Assembly (NCBI RefSeq): GCF_027409185.1
Contig: NC_084469.1
Span: 83,053,918-83,117,917 of the forward strand
Direction: 5' to 3'
DNA: 64,000 nucleotides
From: Cynocephalus volans
Lineage: Eukaryota; Chordata; Mammalia; Dermoptera; Cynocephalidae
Below, one piece after another: positions 24,390 through 35,548 of the stretch; the stretch's first letter is position 1; the number at the start of each line of letters is the position of its first letter. The notes beneath the pieces are model-generated. The model worked only from the letters and a program-made list of their open reading frames with translations. It did not search any database and was not told the origin of the DNA. The position numbers were made by a program, and so were the translations under genes.

Positions 24390-24418
24390 GGTGGGGGTGC
24401 GGGTGGGGGTGGGAGGGT
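24390..24418 (+). repeat. G-rich tract with quadruplex potential
   Basis: Five G runs of three or more separated by one or two bases (GGGGGTGCGGGTGGGGGTGG core) in PHKB intron 1, on the strand opposite to PHKB transcription. Confidence 0.75.
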
Positions 24419-25049
24419 GTTTCATCTCACAATTCCCTGTTAATGAGTCCTGAGACTTGAATATTCTGCTTAAGACATATTAAACACAAAGCAGCCTCTT
24501 GCGAACAGGCTTTCCCAGTCTTTCTGACATATAACAGGTATTAAATGGCCCAAGGTAGTCACAACCTATAGAAAAGAGCCCTAAAGACTTCATTTCAGCT
24601 ATGCCGCCACTTAAAACCTGCTGCTTCTTCTGTAAATGAGACCGAATACATCCAAAGCCCTGGGTTCCTGAAAGGAATCCATACATGGTCATTTCTGGGT
24701 CCATGAACCACTCTAAAATTGTTTTCAAGATCTTGTTCACTCATCTAGGGAGCAATTCCACAGTTTTCATCCAGCTCTCAAAGGGGTGCATCAACACAAC
24801 AGTCTAAGAGCCACTGTGCCAAGGTCTCCTCCAGCCCTTACACCTAGAAGCCATGGCACAAAGCACATGTATGTCTTTGAAACACAATCATCTCAGGACC
24901 TGGGGCAAGTTGCTTCCTGTCTATGAAAATGCACATGATAATACCTACTTCAAAGGGAGTTAATGAAGAGTAGATAATTGGGACATTGGCCAAAAATTTC
25001 TAATTTATAAAAGTTACTTCCACTATGCAAGAAGAGAAAAATCATTTAA

Positions 25050-25165
25050 GAAGCTACTTTACATACTCATTTTACAACTGAGGCTCCCAAACACTAAGAA
25101 ACTGCCTGAGGTCAAAGAGCTTCTAAGTGTCAGGGCAGGAGCTCCTCTCTGCCCTTCTCATGCCC
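25050..25165 (-). mobile_element. MIR SINE fragment
   Basis: CTCATTTTACAACTGAGGCT followed by AACTGCCTGAGGTCAAAGAG and a GTGTCAGGGCAGGAGCT end: a short reverse-complement MIR core. Confidence 0.5.
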
Positions 25166-27596
25166 CACACCACAAAAAAACACAGCAGGCTACATTCAAA
25201 ATACAATACAAACCTGGGCCTAATACTAGCAGAAATGGTGCCCAGGCTTGGGCTGACCGAAGAGTAAATAAAATCAAAATAATACCTTATGATAACATCA
25301 ACCTCCAGAAACAAAGGTATTTAAAATTACCAAGTGACCTTTTAAGGGTCTACACACTTACCAGACCTCAAGAAAGCAGGTGGAGAGGAGACGACTGCAT
25401 CAGGTGAGCTGGCCATTTCAAATTGTTGACTCTAATCATAAGCGTCGTAGGCTAAACTACAGCAATTTTAAAAGTGTTTAGTGAAGGTTAGAAGCAATCG
25501 GCATTAAATTAATTGAAAGCAATGCAAGCAGTTATTAACATGATGCAGTGCACAACAAAGGCAACAATTAAGGATCATTATAATTTTATTTTCTCTTTTA
25601 TGACTTGAAAATTTGATTTTCTTTGCTTCGATAAATTACATTTGCTTATATGGGTCAGGCAGCAAATACATAATATCCATTTATTAAACATTACATAAGA
25701 ATAGCATCCCTTTATTGTGCAGTGAAGTCATTATGCTACTATGTAACAATGCTCAGAACTCTGCAGTGGAGTCTATACCAGAATCAATTTAGTTTAAGTT
25801 TCAAACAAAGCTGTTTATACATTCTTCTAAAAGTAACAAACAGAATCAAGTTGATTGTTTTTAATAACACAGGAGGTAAATGATTCAGTGGAGAAACTTT
25901 AACATCTATTCTTCACAGAGTTATCGGAAGAATCTGAAACCTCAATAACTATTAATTTGGAGGAATGAGTTCAACTGGTATCTCTTTTTACTACTATGAT
26001 GTAAACATATAGGAACACCCAACATTGATACTATTCACTTAACTACTTTGCACATAAAGCTGGATTTAAGTGACTGCATTCAACAACAGCTAAATAAAAC
26101 TTGAAATTTTTTTCAGTTAAGAAAAGAGAAGGTTTTCAAAGCTTACTGTTAAGACATGCATTTCAGAAGAAACAAGTAAAGATTGGAGAAGAAAACTCTA
26201 CGTGCTTTTGAAAGGAAAAAGAAATGAAGCAAAAATATATGTTGGGGGCAGTGCTCAGTTCCCTGTAAGAAAACTCTGGTTACTCTTTGTCCAGACATAA
26301 ACAATCCAATAACACTTTTTATAACCTAGATAGCCACATTGTTAGTAGCCAACTCAACATTACTAAATGACACCAATTTTTTTTAAAAAGTGTTAAACAA
26401 AACTTCATGTGACTATTCCAAGTAACTGTATTGGCTGTAAAATGTACTAAGAGTCACTTTTTGAAAAATTTTCATACTTTGTAGGTGGTGTTTTTACTAT
26501 AACCCGAAGTAAACAAGTGCAGAACATTTTTTAAAGTTTAAAAACAATAAAATTGTCAACAAAGATTGGGTGTTATGATTTACGACATTAGATACTTTCT
26601 CCAAATTAAAAAAAAAAAAAAAGTGCAAAACAGATAACAAAGAACTTCATAAATGGGAAAGGCCCAAAGCATAATGGGGACACATTAGCTGAGGGGAAAA
26701 AAACCCTCTTCATATCAATGCGAATAGAGTTAATTTTCCTAGGCAATGACTTTCACATCCCCCAATAATGACATACAGTTGTCAGTCCTTTAAAAGGGAA
26801 GGTTCTAAGTTAAGACTTGTCATTCCACCACCTTTCCTGTTTATGGGCACACTTTTTGCTCAAATATTCCAGCCAGCCAGGAGTAAGGGAAGTTTCACTC
26901 CAAACTCTCGGAGAAGTTAGCCACAAGAGCTAACTTTAAAGTCGTGACTCTGCAATTTGAACAAGTCAGTTCAGGACACTTGAACTGTTTCAACTGCCTG
27001 CACAGCGTCCTCTGACCTCTGCGGCCTTGGGCGCCACAACTGAAAACTATGTGACCTGGGACCACTTGCCTGGGGAAGGGATCCACGTCCTTCAGAGCCC
27101 TAACTATGCTCAACGTGTACCCACTGCGCGACTCGAGGCCCTATCTAACCTCAATTTCTGCCACACGGATAACGGGTTGGGCTTAGAACTAGTGGAAAAT
27201 GTAAAAGGGGTATTTGAAACAGGGCCAGATCGTAGTAATAACTAAGAACGAAGCTACCTGACTTCTGCGGACGTGCACACATAAAAACACACTCCCTTTC
27301 CCAAGAATGCGTTGCCGCCTGATTTCTAAGGCGGAAGACTCCGAGCTAAATCGGGACCGCAGCCTACTTTCTGAGGGGAGATACACACGGAGTACAGTTA
27401 GGACGGCCACCTAATTTTTAGAGGTGGGAAAGGAAGCGATATCAGGAGCACGGACGGGCCTGCCGCCTGCTTTCTAAGGGGAAACGCGGGGCACAGGTTC
27501 ATTTCCTGGACTCTCAGCTGCCTCCCGCCCAAGGTGCTTGAGAGGAAGCACCACCCAAAGTGAGGGGGTAGAAGACGGCGCGCCAGTCAGCCAAAC

Positions 27597-27672
27597 CTGA
27601 GCGCTTGGCCCGGGCTCTCCGCTCCAAAACCTTCCAGCTCACTTCGGCCGTGAGCCCCGCCGCCCCCGCCAT
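27597..27672 (-). CDS. PHKB: PHKB first coding exon (phosphorylase b kinase regulatory subunit beta), partial gene
   Basis: Read on the minus strand, an ATG at 27672 opens 25 codons plus one base, beginning [17 protein letters not shown] and ending AKRS, followed by a donor (CAG|GTTTGG) at 27597/27596. This matches the known N-terminus of the beta subunit of phosphorylase kinase. That subunit is a large regulatory scaffold in the (alpha beta gamma delta)4 holoenzyme, which activates glycogen phosphorylase in the cytosol. The basic KRS at residues 23-25 adjoins the region of the known protein kinase A site near residue 26, which the next exon would complete. The next exon was looked for on the minus strand down to position 1 and not recognised, so intron 1 appears to exceed 27.5 kb. 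Its head-to-head placement with ITFG1 is the conserved mammalian arrangement. Only about 25 of roughly 1090 residues are here. The identification rests on the N-terminal match plus synteny. Confidence 0.9.
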
Positions 27673-27769
27673 CGCGCTCGGCCGCCGGCTTGGCCACCGC
27701 CTCCAGTGTCGCCTGTCAGCATGGCCCGCCGCCCCGCCTCCCCGCGCGACACTGTCGGGAGGCGCCCCG

Positions 27770-27779
27770 GCCGGAAGTG
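27770..27779 (+). promoter_or_regulatory. ETS/GABPA-type site (GCCGGAAGTG)
   Basis: The decamer GCCGGAAGTG is close to the GABPA/ELK consensus ACCGGAAGTG and lies about midway between the two ATGs. Sites of this type are enriched in mammalian bidirectional promoters. Binding is inferred, not shown. Confidence 0.6.
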
Positions 27780-27983
27780 AGCGTAGGGGCGAGCTTCACC
27801 TTAACTCCACTGACTTCCTAGCTAGCGTCAGAGGGGCGGCCCCGGGGGAGAGTGAGAGAGGAGCCGGTGCCAGCTTGTAGGCGCCTCGGGGCTGAGCGCT
27901 TTTTCTCTCGGCTGGTGGCGCGGTGCTTTGCGGTTGCCGTCAAGCACGGAGCTGGGCCGGCGGGCGGGGGCCGAGGGGCTGCC

Positions 27984-28191
27984 ATGGCGGCGGCGGGCCG
28001 GCTGCCTAGCTCCTGGGCGCTATTGGCGCTGCTCCTTGTGGGGCTCGCGCTGCTGGGAGTCGGGCCGGTCCCGGCGCGGGCGCTGCACAACGTCACGGCC
28101 GAGCTCTTTGGGGCTGAGGCCTGGGGCACCCTGGCGGCCTTCGGGGACCTCAACTCCGACAAGCAGACGGACCTCTTCGTGCTGCGGGAAA
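27984..28191 (+). CDS. ITFG1: ITFG1 exon 1 (signal peptide and start of first FG-GAP blade)
   Basis: The ATG at 27984 has a good Kozak context (GCCATGG) and opens 69 codons plus one base, ending at a GTCAGT donor (28192). The protein starts MAAAGRLPSSWALLALLLVG, with a long Leu/Ala/Gly hydrophobic stretch ending near VPARA: a signal peptide of about 33 residues. The sequon NVT follows at residues 36-38. The segment AAFGDLNSDKQTDLFVL is the first FG-GAP/VCBS-type motif, with an Asp/Asn-rich Ca2+-loop pattern. The family member is ITFG1 (TIP/LINKIN), a type I membrane glycoprotein of about 610 residues with a beta-propeller-like ectodomain, linked to cell adhesion and T-cell modulation. The same frame is open upstream to a GTG at 27852, but the ATG matches the known protein start. 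Identification is secure because the later exons follow in order and in phase. Confidence 0.96.
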
Positions 28192-29894
28192 GTCAGTGCT
28201 TGCCGGGCCCTCCCTCTGTCCGCTGTCCGTGTGCCCCTCCCATTGTTCCCCACACCCCTTACCCCGATGGCCAGTCCTCCTGCATTTCCTGTCCCTTCTC
28301 TCCCAGCCCTGGGGCCCTCCCTTTATCTCCAGCATTCCTGACAGCTTGCCTTTTTCTTCCATTTTTTCCAACCTCGGGGCCTGACCCGCCCACCCCACAA
28401 TTTGACCCACCCCCAAAAGCCGTGAGTACAGCCCAGTTGTTTTTTTCTTGGGAAGCCCGCGGCCTTACCCACGCACCTTCTCCTCCCCCATGGTATCATC
28501 TGCTTTCTAAAGCCTTCCTAATTCCCAGGAGTCCTTGTAGCTTGCCTCCTACGTTCGTTCCCAAGGCCCTTCGTTCCCCTCTGCTTCACTTCAATCTTTC
28601 TTCCCCTTTGATGAGCAGGTAAAGAGACAACTTGACAGTTTCTTATCATAGGAGACTTCTCTCAGCCTCCTCGCTTACTTAATTCACCCGCCCCTCCCTT
28701 TGTCAGGGTCCCAGCTTTCTTGAAACTACTGTGCCCTCTCAAGGTCCTAAACACTACACAGCTCACACAAGCATTTTGCAGGGACCGCTGGCAAACCCAA
28801 TGCATACTTGGGGAAGCATTCTCAAACTACAGACTCTTTTCCCTCCTGTTTTGTGTGTGTGTGTGTGTGTGTGTGTGTACACCTGGCCATTCCTCACCTT
28901 GGCCACCACCCTAGTCTTCCAAATCTCTGCTTTCTTTGCTAACTTGTGGTTCTTGGAAGTTCTTTGTTTCAACCATCACTAAACTAACTTGTAAATCTTG
29001 ATGCTAACAATGGGTATTAAGGGGTTTTAACATTCTTGAGTATCCATAGAAGCAGGTGCTGTGTAAAGGTCAAGGCCATGAAGGAAGGATGTGAAAAGCT
29101 GGCATAGAGCTTGACTGACAGAATCCTGACCCAGACTTTTTGGGGCCCTTGCTAGGACCCCAGAGCCTCTTGTGCATCCTGGATAGTCTCCGTATCTTTG
29201 AATGACACCCTGTATTGCAAGAAGGGCACATACTGCCAAACCTGTGTCTACTCCGTCCAAAGTGGATACAGAAACTATTTGACTTTAAAGATGGCCTATA
29301 TTTGATTAGACAATTTCAAAAGTCTGTCCCAGTGAGTGCTAATTAAGCTCCGAGAATGCATCAACCTGGGGGATGTTACCATAGGAGCCATAGGAAGAGG
29401 GGCTTGGAGGATTCAGCTTTTTCTGCTTACATGCTTAATCATGTCCTTGTTGTCAGATACCTACAATGGGAGTTCGTTTGTTGGTGCCATACTTCTGCAT
29501 GATGAAGTAAACAGCCTTATAAGGGGCAGCATTGGTAGGTTCAGGGAAGACAAGTCTTGACATACAGTATAATTATAAGGCATGTTCTTTATATGTTTCT
29601 TTTGAGTCAAGCAGTTTGACTGCTGGCAGAATCCATTGGCTTGAGTTCATCTTGATCAGCTACATTTTCCATGTTCATCCTTACTGTTTCTCTGCTGCTT
29701 TCAACATTGAACATGTGATATATTGTTAGGCATCCCCAATAGACTAGTAGGATTATCCTTGAGAGGGCAGATGTACTGGAATAGAATTAAAAAGTTTTTT
29801 TGTTGAGAACAGTGCCCAGAAAGCTTCTTGTAATTACTGATTGGATGTCTTACCAGGAAATATTTTTCCAATATCATTTATTTGCTTCTTTTAG
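28192..29894 (+). other. ITFG1: ITFG1 intron 1
   Basis: Begins GTCAGT and ends CTTTTAG. The first 430 bp are pyrimidine-rich and happen to stay open in the exon 1 frame to a TAA at 28620. It also contains a (TG)n tract at 28852-28878 and otherwise unclassified unique-looking sequence. Confidence 0.85.
28852..28878 (+). repeat. (TG)n microsatellite
   Basis: About 13 uninterrupted TG units in ITFG1 intron 1. Confidence 0.95.
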
Positions 29895-29967
29895 GAAATG
29901 ATTTAATCGTCTTTTTGGCAGACCAGAGTGCACCCTATTTTAAACCCAAAGTAAAGGTATCCTTGAA
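29895..29967 (+). CDS. ITFG1: ITFG1 exon 2
   Basis: This 73-bp exon sits between an acceptor (CTTCTTTTAG) and a donor (GTAAGT). Joined in phase to the single base left over from exon 1, it encodes about 24 residues beginning R-NDLIVFLADQ and ending KVKVSL, with AA carried into the next exon. It completes the strand pattern after the first FG-GAP motif in the extracellular propeller. Phase and content match the ITFG1 family. No oddity is seen. Confidence 0.95.
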
Positions 29968-32900
29968 GTAAGTACAAATGTTTTTGTTTCTCTAAAGCAT
30001 TAGTACTTAGTGTAATAATGTATATGCAATAGCTGGTTAGATTGTCTTTGAAATCAGTCTTACTTTTACCTGTGGTGGTGTGATACAAAACCATTAGTTA
30101 TAAGATATGAGTAGCAAATAATTCCTTAGGAAAAAATAGAGTACCAGAGTTTAAAGATGACTTAATTCTAGAAAAATTAGTAATTTTGAGTAGATTAAGG
30201 TTTGTTCCTATATAAACACTATTCATTTCCTTGCAATGTAATGTGCTTTCTTGCATGTGTTGGGATTTGTCCTTCACTCTGAGTGTGTCTGTGAGAACAG
30301 GTCACTCACAAGAGACTCATGGTGTCAACCATGTGTTATGTGTGGGAGAAGAGGAACCTAGTTTGCAGTGGGAAAAAGATCAATGACTTCTAATTTTTTT
30401 GTTTATTGACTAATATAGATGGTGGAGTTTTTAAGGTTGATTTTGAAGGGATTCAAATCAGGGGTTTGAAATTATCTGAAATTTTTCAATATTCAAGTAA
30501 TAGTTCTTATTTTTCTTTTGTATGGTTGGCATTGCATGAAACAGTGACCTCCAATGATAGTGAACCAACACAATTTTGAAACTACAACAAGCAAGGATTG
30601 TTTGCTGTTTGAATTCAAGGAGGAAGAGATGGGTCAGTGCAGGCCAAAGTGGCCGCTTCCAGAGAGTCATGGAAGTTGAGTTTGGCCTTAGTATGAGTAA
30701 AGTTTAAGAGAGAGTGCTCAAGTTTGGGAACACAGCATTTACAAGAGAGCCAGTAAAGCACCATGTTATGAAGAAGGGGTGGAAAGATTTGCCTGACAGA
30801 GGTGGAGGAGGATACACTTTGGAAAGTTATGAACTAGGCAGATGAAATCAGGGCAGACTAAGAACCATCATAAATATCAGAAAGAGTTTAAACTCAGTCC
30901 CATGAGAAGAAGGGAATAATTACAGGTCCTTGTGCAAAGGAGAGATGATGAAAACAGTATTTTAAATTGAATTACTTGTTAACCATGTACAGGATGAATT
31001 GGTATGTAGATGAACAGAGACTACTTAGGAAACTTTTTAAAAAGTTCCTCTGTGGGCCGAGCCCGTGGCGCTCGGGAGAGTGCGGCGCTGGGAGCGCAGC
31101 GACGCTCCCGCCGCAGGTTCGGATCCTGTATAGGAATGGCCGGATCCTGTATAGGAATGGCGGGTGCACTCACTGGCTGAGTGCCGGTCACGAAAAAGAC
31201 CAAAAAAAAAAGTTCCTCTGTGGACTAATTAGTGCTCAGACGCTACAATATTTAATGTAAAATCAAATACATGTAGGGAAAAAAATGGCCTTGAGAACAT
31301 AGAGACGAAAGTTATAAATTGATAAATAGGAACTTATGCCTCTTGAGAAATGTTTCTGGATACTGGATGTGAGCATGCTTGGAGTGGGGAAGGAATAGAA
31401 GTTGATAAATATTATCTATAAGAAATGAACTAACTGCCTAGAAGTGATTTTTCTTGAAAGATTAGAAGTTAAGGAAATTTGTAGGATATAACAGGCTTGA
31501 ACTCTGCTAAGTTGAAACAAAAATCTGAATTAATGTCTTTTTCTTTGATTAATGTAATGTTAATTGTTTTATATTCTTTTAAAATTTAGGAACTCTTTTT
31601 TGTATTTTAATTTAGAATATTTTTCAAAGTAAAAATAACTATTCTTTACCCTTTTTCTCCCCTACTTTTCTGTTCCTCTCAGATCAACCACTTTTAAAAC
31701 TTTTAGCTATTTCTTCTGATGTTTATTTTCATATTTTAAAATAAATTTTTATACTGTAATTTCTTGAATTACCATTTTTTAATCTTTATCTCTTGATTTT
31801 TTTTGTTAGCGTAGATAAAGATTTAGCATATTTAATTATCTCCATTGTCCCAATACAGTTATATCATAATTTTTAGTTAAATTAGTAATTGTTGTTTATA
31901 TTTTAACTTTGTAGTTTTTATGGACTTCAGAGCCTGTAGTGTACATTATTTTATTTCTTGTACAGTTTTCCTCACCTGGAGTAAATTTTTTTTTTTTTCC
32001 AAAATACTCTGCGTAGTTTTCTGTGTACATATCCTTAATTTCTTTGCAGATGTTTCATTCTGTTGGCCATATGATCATCATGCATTTTTGTTTTTGCCAT
32101 TGGGTCCTCTCCACTCCTGTCCAATCTGGATTCATTCTCTAGGCCTTCTGCAGACATACTATTTCGAGACTTTCCCTTTGCTGTTCTTTGTTCAATCCCT
32201 ATTTCTTGGATCTTGTGCCATTTTTGTCTTCACTTCTCATTTACTTCAATGAAGTGTGTCCCTCAGGAAGTTCCTGAGAAAAGATGCATGTTAGGTCCTT
32301 GCACGTCCAAAAACTTTTTCTGCTCACTCTTTACATTTTAGTTGGCTTAATGTCTTCTAGCTTCATGGGTTGCTGTTTTAAAATCCAATCCTATTTTTTC
32401 TCCTAATCCTTCCAGTGTAACTTGTTTTATTTTTGATTTTGGAAGCTATTAGAATCTTTTCTTTATCCCTTTTGCTCTGATTTTATGGTGATGTGCTTTG
32501 GTGTAGATTATTTTTCTTTTATTATGCAAGGGATTAGGTGGCCCTTTCAAACGGGAGGCCTCAGTGGAGGCTTTTTGAAATATTCTTATATTACTTCTTT
32601 GATAATTTTTGTCCTTCTTTCTTTCAGTAATTTCTATCAGTTGGTTATTGGTCTGCCTGGGTCCATCCTTTATTCCTTTAGCTTATCTGGTTGTTTTTTG
32701 TTGTTGTTTTTGTTTTACTTTCCAGGAGTTTTCTCAACTTTCTCTTCTTAGCCTTCTATTAATTTTTTATGTTAGCTATTATATTTTTAATTTCCAAGGT
32801 TTTCTTTGTTCTCTTACTTTTGTTTTCTCTTAGCATGCTATTTTATTTTAATTGACACACTTTCTTCTGTCTCAAGTGTAACTTTGAAATTTTCTTTGGT

Positions 32901-34040
32901 TCTCTTCATTAGCTCTGATTTCTTCAGGTTTTTTATTACTATTTGTTCTAGCTCTTTTTAATATTCATTTTTCTTCAAAAGGCAGTTATCTATTCATATT
33001 TATGAGTAAGGCACTAAAGAGCTAATTGGAAATGCTTTCCCTGGTAGGACTTCTCTACTCTTTCTTGCCCCGTGTCTATACTCCTGACTGGCCGATTCTA
33101 GGAATATGGTAGGTAGAGCTGGGGCAAGGGTCAAACTGTTCCTTTTGTAGACTTTCCATTAACTCCCTGTTTTTAGCAGAAGGCCAAAATTTTATCCTTT
33201 TCTGTAACTTAAGTCCTTAATGCCTGAGACTTTCCAGAAATAAACCACTCGGTTCTTGCCTTGCTGAGTGAGAGGGAAAAGGGACTATCACTGATGCATT
33301 TAGAAAATAGTTATCTATAGCCTAATTGGAAATTTGCTGTTTTGCTATTTGCTCTAAGTAGAATTAAATATAAGTTGAATTTAAGGCCAGTGTTTTTGAT
33401 TGGGTCACTCAGACAATTATGACAAGACTCCAGGATGTTAAATTTTCAAGGTTAATATAATTTGAGATTTATTTTATTAGCAGATATATAAAATTAGTTA
33501 TATATGTTTGGATAATATGTTGCCAGGTTTGATAAAAATGTATTTCCTACTGTGAATGTTGACTACCTTTCAGAAATAAAATGATTGTTTAATTTTCACT
33601 GTAAATTTTAAATCTACATTAAAAAACACTAAATATTTCATAAAAAATATCTTTTAATAAAATCACAGGGATATTTCTTGCTGCTTTAGCAATTAATTAT
33701 GAGCCTCCATTTGTTATAAACACCATTCAAATGTCTTGGTGTCCTTGATAAAGGAACTAAATAAAAGGACAGTGTTAGTCACTGCTTCAACATAAACAAG
33801 TTTTCCTTTGATATATTTTAGATTTATATTGTTTCTTAAGACTAGACTGCATTCATTCTGAACTCTTTTGTAGACCAAAGAGGTTTACGTACATGAGGGA
33901 TGATAAAATAATTAAAGAAGAAAGTGAGATTAATTGGTTCTGTAAAATTTTAAATTGAAAATATTTTTGTATGGTAGAAATATAGAGATGTTCTTTTCTA
34001 ATAACTTGTTTGAATATTTTTAAATGCTTGCTTCATTTAG
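29968..34040 (+). other. ITFG1: ITFG1 intron 2
   Basis: Between a GTAAGT donor and a CATTTAG acceptor. It contains one t-SINE (31056-31208), probable L2-like sequence around 30640-30960, and a T-rich stretch (31550-32960) resembling very old, unclassified transposon sequence. Open frames there (for example 31920-32252) are low-complexity Phe/Leu-rich and show no recognised domain. Confidence 0.85.
31056..31208 (+). mobile_element. t-SINE with internal 21-bp duplication
   Basis: Same subfamily as the element at 4551-4718 (ends GAGTGCCGGTCACGAAAAAG plus A tail). The TSD AAAGTTCCTCTGTGG is perfect at 41041-equivalent positions 31041-31055 and at 31209-31223. A perfect 21-bp tandem duplication (31120-31140 and 31141-31161) repeats the B-box region. 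Confidence 0.92.
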
Positions 34041-34186
34041 GAATCACAGTGCATTGATAACAAGTGTGGTGCCTGGGGATTATGATGGGGATTCACAAAT
34101 GGATGTCCTTCTGACATATTTTCCAAAAAATCATGCCAACAACGAATTAGGAGCTGTTATCTTCTGGGGACAAAATCAAACATTAG
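34041..34186 (+). CDS. ITFG1: ITFG1 exon 3 (second FG-GAP motif)
   Basis: This 146-bp exon follows the acceptor CTTCATTTAG and ends before GTGAAT. The split Lys codon (AA|G) leads into NHSALITSVVPGDYDGDSQM. The sequence DYDGDSQMD is a textbook Ca2+-binding DxDGDxxxD loop of a VCBS/FG-GAP blade. The exon continues to FWGQNQTL, which contains the N-glycosylation sequon NQT, and hands one G to exon 4. It adds 48 full codons and leaves no frame conflict with either neighbour. Confidence 0.96.
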
Positions 34187-35548
34187 GTGAATTTATTTTA
34201 AGAGTTTTTAATATTTGTCATTGGATAAGAAAGGTATATGTACCAAAAATATTGTTCTGGGATCAGTTCCAAAATGCTGTACTTGGATGTCAGTAATTGT
34301 AAAAAAATTTTTTAAAGTTTATTTTCTGATTTTTCTTTTTCAACCAGGACCAGTCTGGGGTCAGTTCGAGAGAACAAAATCTGCTCTTGCTAGCTTAAAG
34401 AAGAGAGAGATTACAGTGTTTTAAAGGTTTCCAGATTTATTGAGATGGCTGAAGAACAGACTCTAGATTGAGCTTTCAGGAGCAAAATCCCAAGTACCAT
34501 CAAGGAAGCTACTACCTCATTTAACTATCAGAAGTGGCCAGTTGTATAGCAGCTGCCAGAATGACGCTGTGCCTGCTATGATTCTCACCAGCAGAATGGA
34601 TGCTGCACGAGGCCTCTTGATATTCCCAAATTCAGTGAGCAGACATCGAGGTAGAAATAGCAGAAGCACAGCTTTTGCCTCACTCATGCCTTTAAACCTC
34701 ACAGTGTTTCTGGGCTGACAAGTTAGCTCAGTTGGTTAGAGTGCAGCCTTATAACCCCAAGGCCACGGGTTCAGTTCTGGTACTGGCCAGCCACCAAAAA
34801 AAAAAAAAAAAAAAAAAAACCTCACAGTGTTTCTGATTGGCAAGGCTTAACTTTTATTTAGCATCTCAGATGCAAGGATATGTGGGAAATGCTGTTTTTG
34901 GTTTCTAGTCTCCCCAGTACAGGAAAGCACAAAAAGAGTTGAAGTAGATGTTGAGAGTAAGTCTGCCATATTCATTAACAAACCTTCAAGTCTTATCTGA
35001 AAAGCCAATTAATTATACCTAAATAGATAACTTTGTCCATGGAGCCAGATTTCAAGGGAGACAAATGGAGTTGTGTTTCTGTCACGTTTAGCGTTATGAG
35101 CTGTAATCTCAATATTTTATATTCATTCAGTCAATAAGAATTTAAAGAAGGAGTACCATATACAAAGCACTGTATGATAAGCATGGACATTTCAGAGTAA
35201 GGTAGTTGATTGTGCATGTTTTGGCTTCTTTTCCCAAAACTTTGTTAATCGCCAACTGCTCTCTCATGCTAAATTGTATAGAGAACTCAGCTAAGAGATT
35301 TTTAGGTGGGTGCCTCAGAAGGAAGTTATCGTAATAGTGGTCTTCACTGTAGAATGAACTCTCCCGATATTTTATCTTTATAAGTTTCATGTCCATTTAA
35401 ATTAGATTTATAATGTCTCATTAATGATAATAGTTGGAATAAATTAGAGATGAATCTTGAAAAGAATAAAAGAATATTTTCCCTAAGTGAAGATATCAAA
35501 AGTAACAGAAAATGCCTGATAATTTATATATATATTCTCTTTTTACAG
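34187..35548 (+). other. ITFG1: ITFG1 intron 3
   Basis: A 1.36-kb intron containing one monomeric t-SINE (34713-34816). The rest shows nothing recognisable. Confidence 0.85.
34713..34816 (+). mobile_element. Monomeric tRNA-Ile-like SINE
   Basis: A single tRNA-Ile-like unit: A box TTAGCTCAGTTGGTTAGAG and B-box-like GGTTCAGTTC, ending GGCCAGCC, followed directly by a poly-A tail of about 27. Perfect 19-bp TSD AAACCTCACAGTGTTTCTG at 34694-34712 and 34817-34835. Long perfect TSD and pure tail suggest recent insertion. Confidence 0.93.

Larger units (their letters stand above)
1..27596 (-). other. PHKB: PHKB intron 1 (5' part), with repeats
   Basis: The whole left part lies downstream of the PHKB exon 1 donor in the direction of that gene. 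It is AT-rich and no further coding exon was recognised. It holds the full-length L1 (opposite in orientation to PHKB), t-SINEs, MIR, L2-like, mariner and Tigger-like relics listed separately. The remaining stretches (for example 2420-2980, 3060-4330, 4930-6960, 8080-9280, 9900-12070, 22450-22920, 23000-24370 and 25170-27450) show only unclassified AT-rich sequence with short chance open frames. Conserved enhancers could be there but cannot be seen without alignment. Confidence 0.75.
27460..28200. promoter_or_regulatory. CpG-rich bidirectional promoter of PHKB and ITFG1
   Basis: A dense run of CpG and GC boxes covers both first exons in otherwise AT-rich sequence. The two start codons point away from each other with 311 bp between them (27673-27983), which must contain both 5' UTRs and both transcription starts. 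No TATA box is evident. GC-box-like runs (CCGCCCC, GCCCCGCC) and an ETS-type GCCGGAAGTG at 27770-27779 are visible. Such features are typical of housekeeping divergent promoters. Exact start sites cannot be read from sequence. Confidence 0.85.

Noticed and set aside
24480-24740. An 86-codon minus-strand frame in PHKB intron 1, in the same direction as PHKB.
   Set aside because: No match to PHKB or another family that I recognise. It starts and stops without splice signals of interest.
1-27596. A second PHKB coding exon on the minus strand.
   Set aside because: Looked for by its expected protein sequence and splice context and not found. By eye an unusual or very short exon could be missed.
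29336-29560. A 74-codon open frame flanked by AG and GT in ITFG1 intron 1 (29458-29535), at first sight a possible extra ITFG1 exon.
   Set aside because: Exon 1 joins exon 2 (29895) directly in phase, with the residues expected for the family. The candidate's protein shows no relation to ITFG1 or any family I know.
31920-32833. Phe/Leu-rich plus-strand open frames that look like membrane proteins.
   Set aside because: They are translations of T-rich, probably ancient transposon DNA in ITFG1 intron 2. Hydrophobicity follows from T content.
34713-34816. A possible functional tRNA-Ile gene.
   Set aside because: The tRNA-like unit has mismatched stems and lacks a standard B box. It ends in a long poly-A tail and is flanked by a 19-bp TSD, so it is a SINE.
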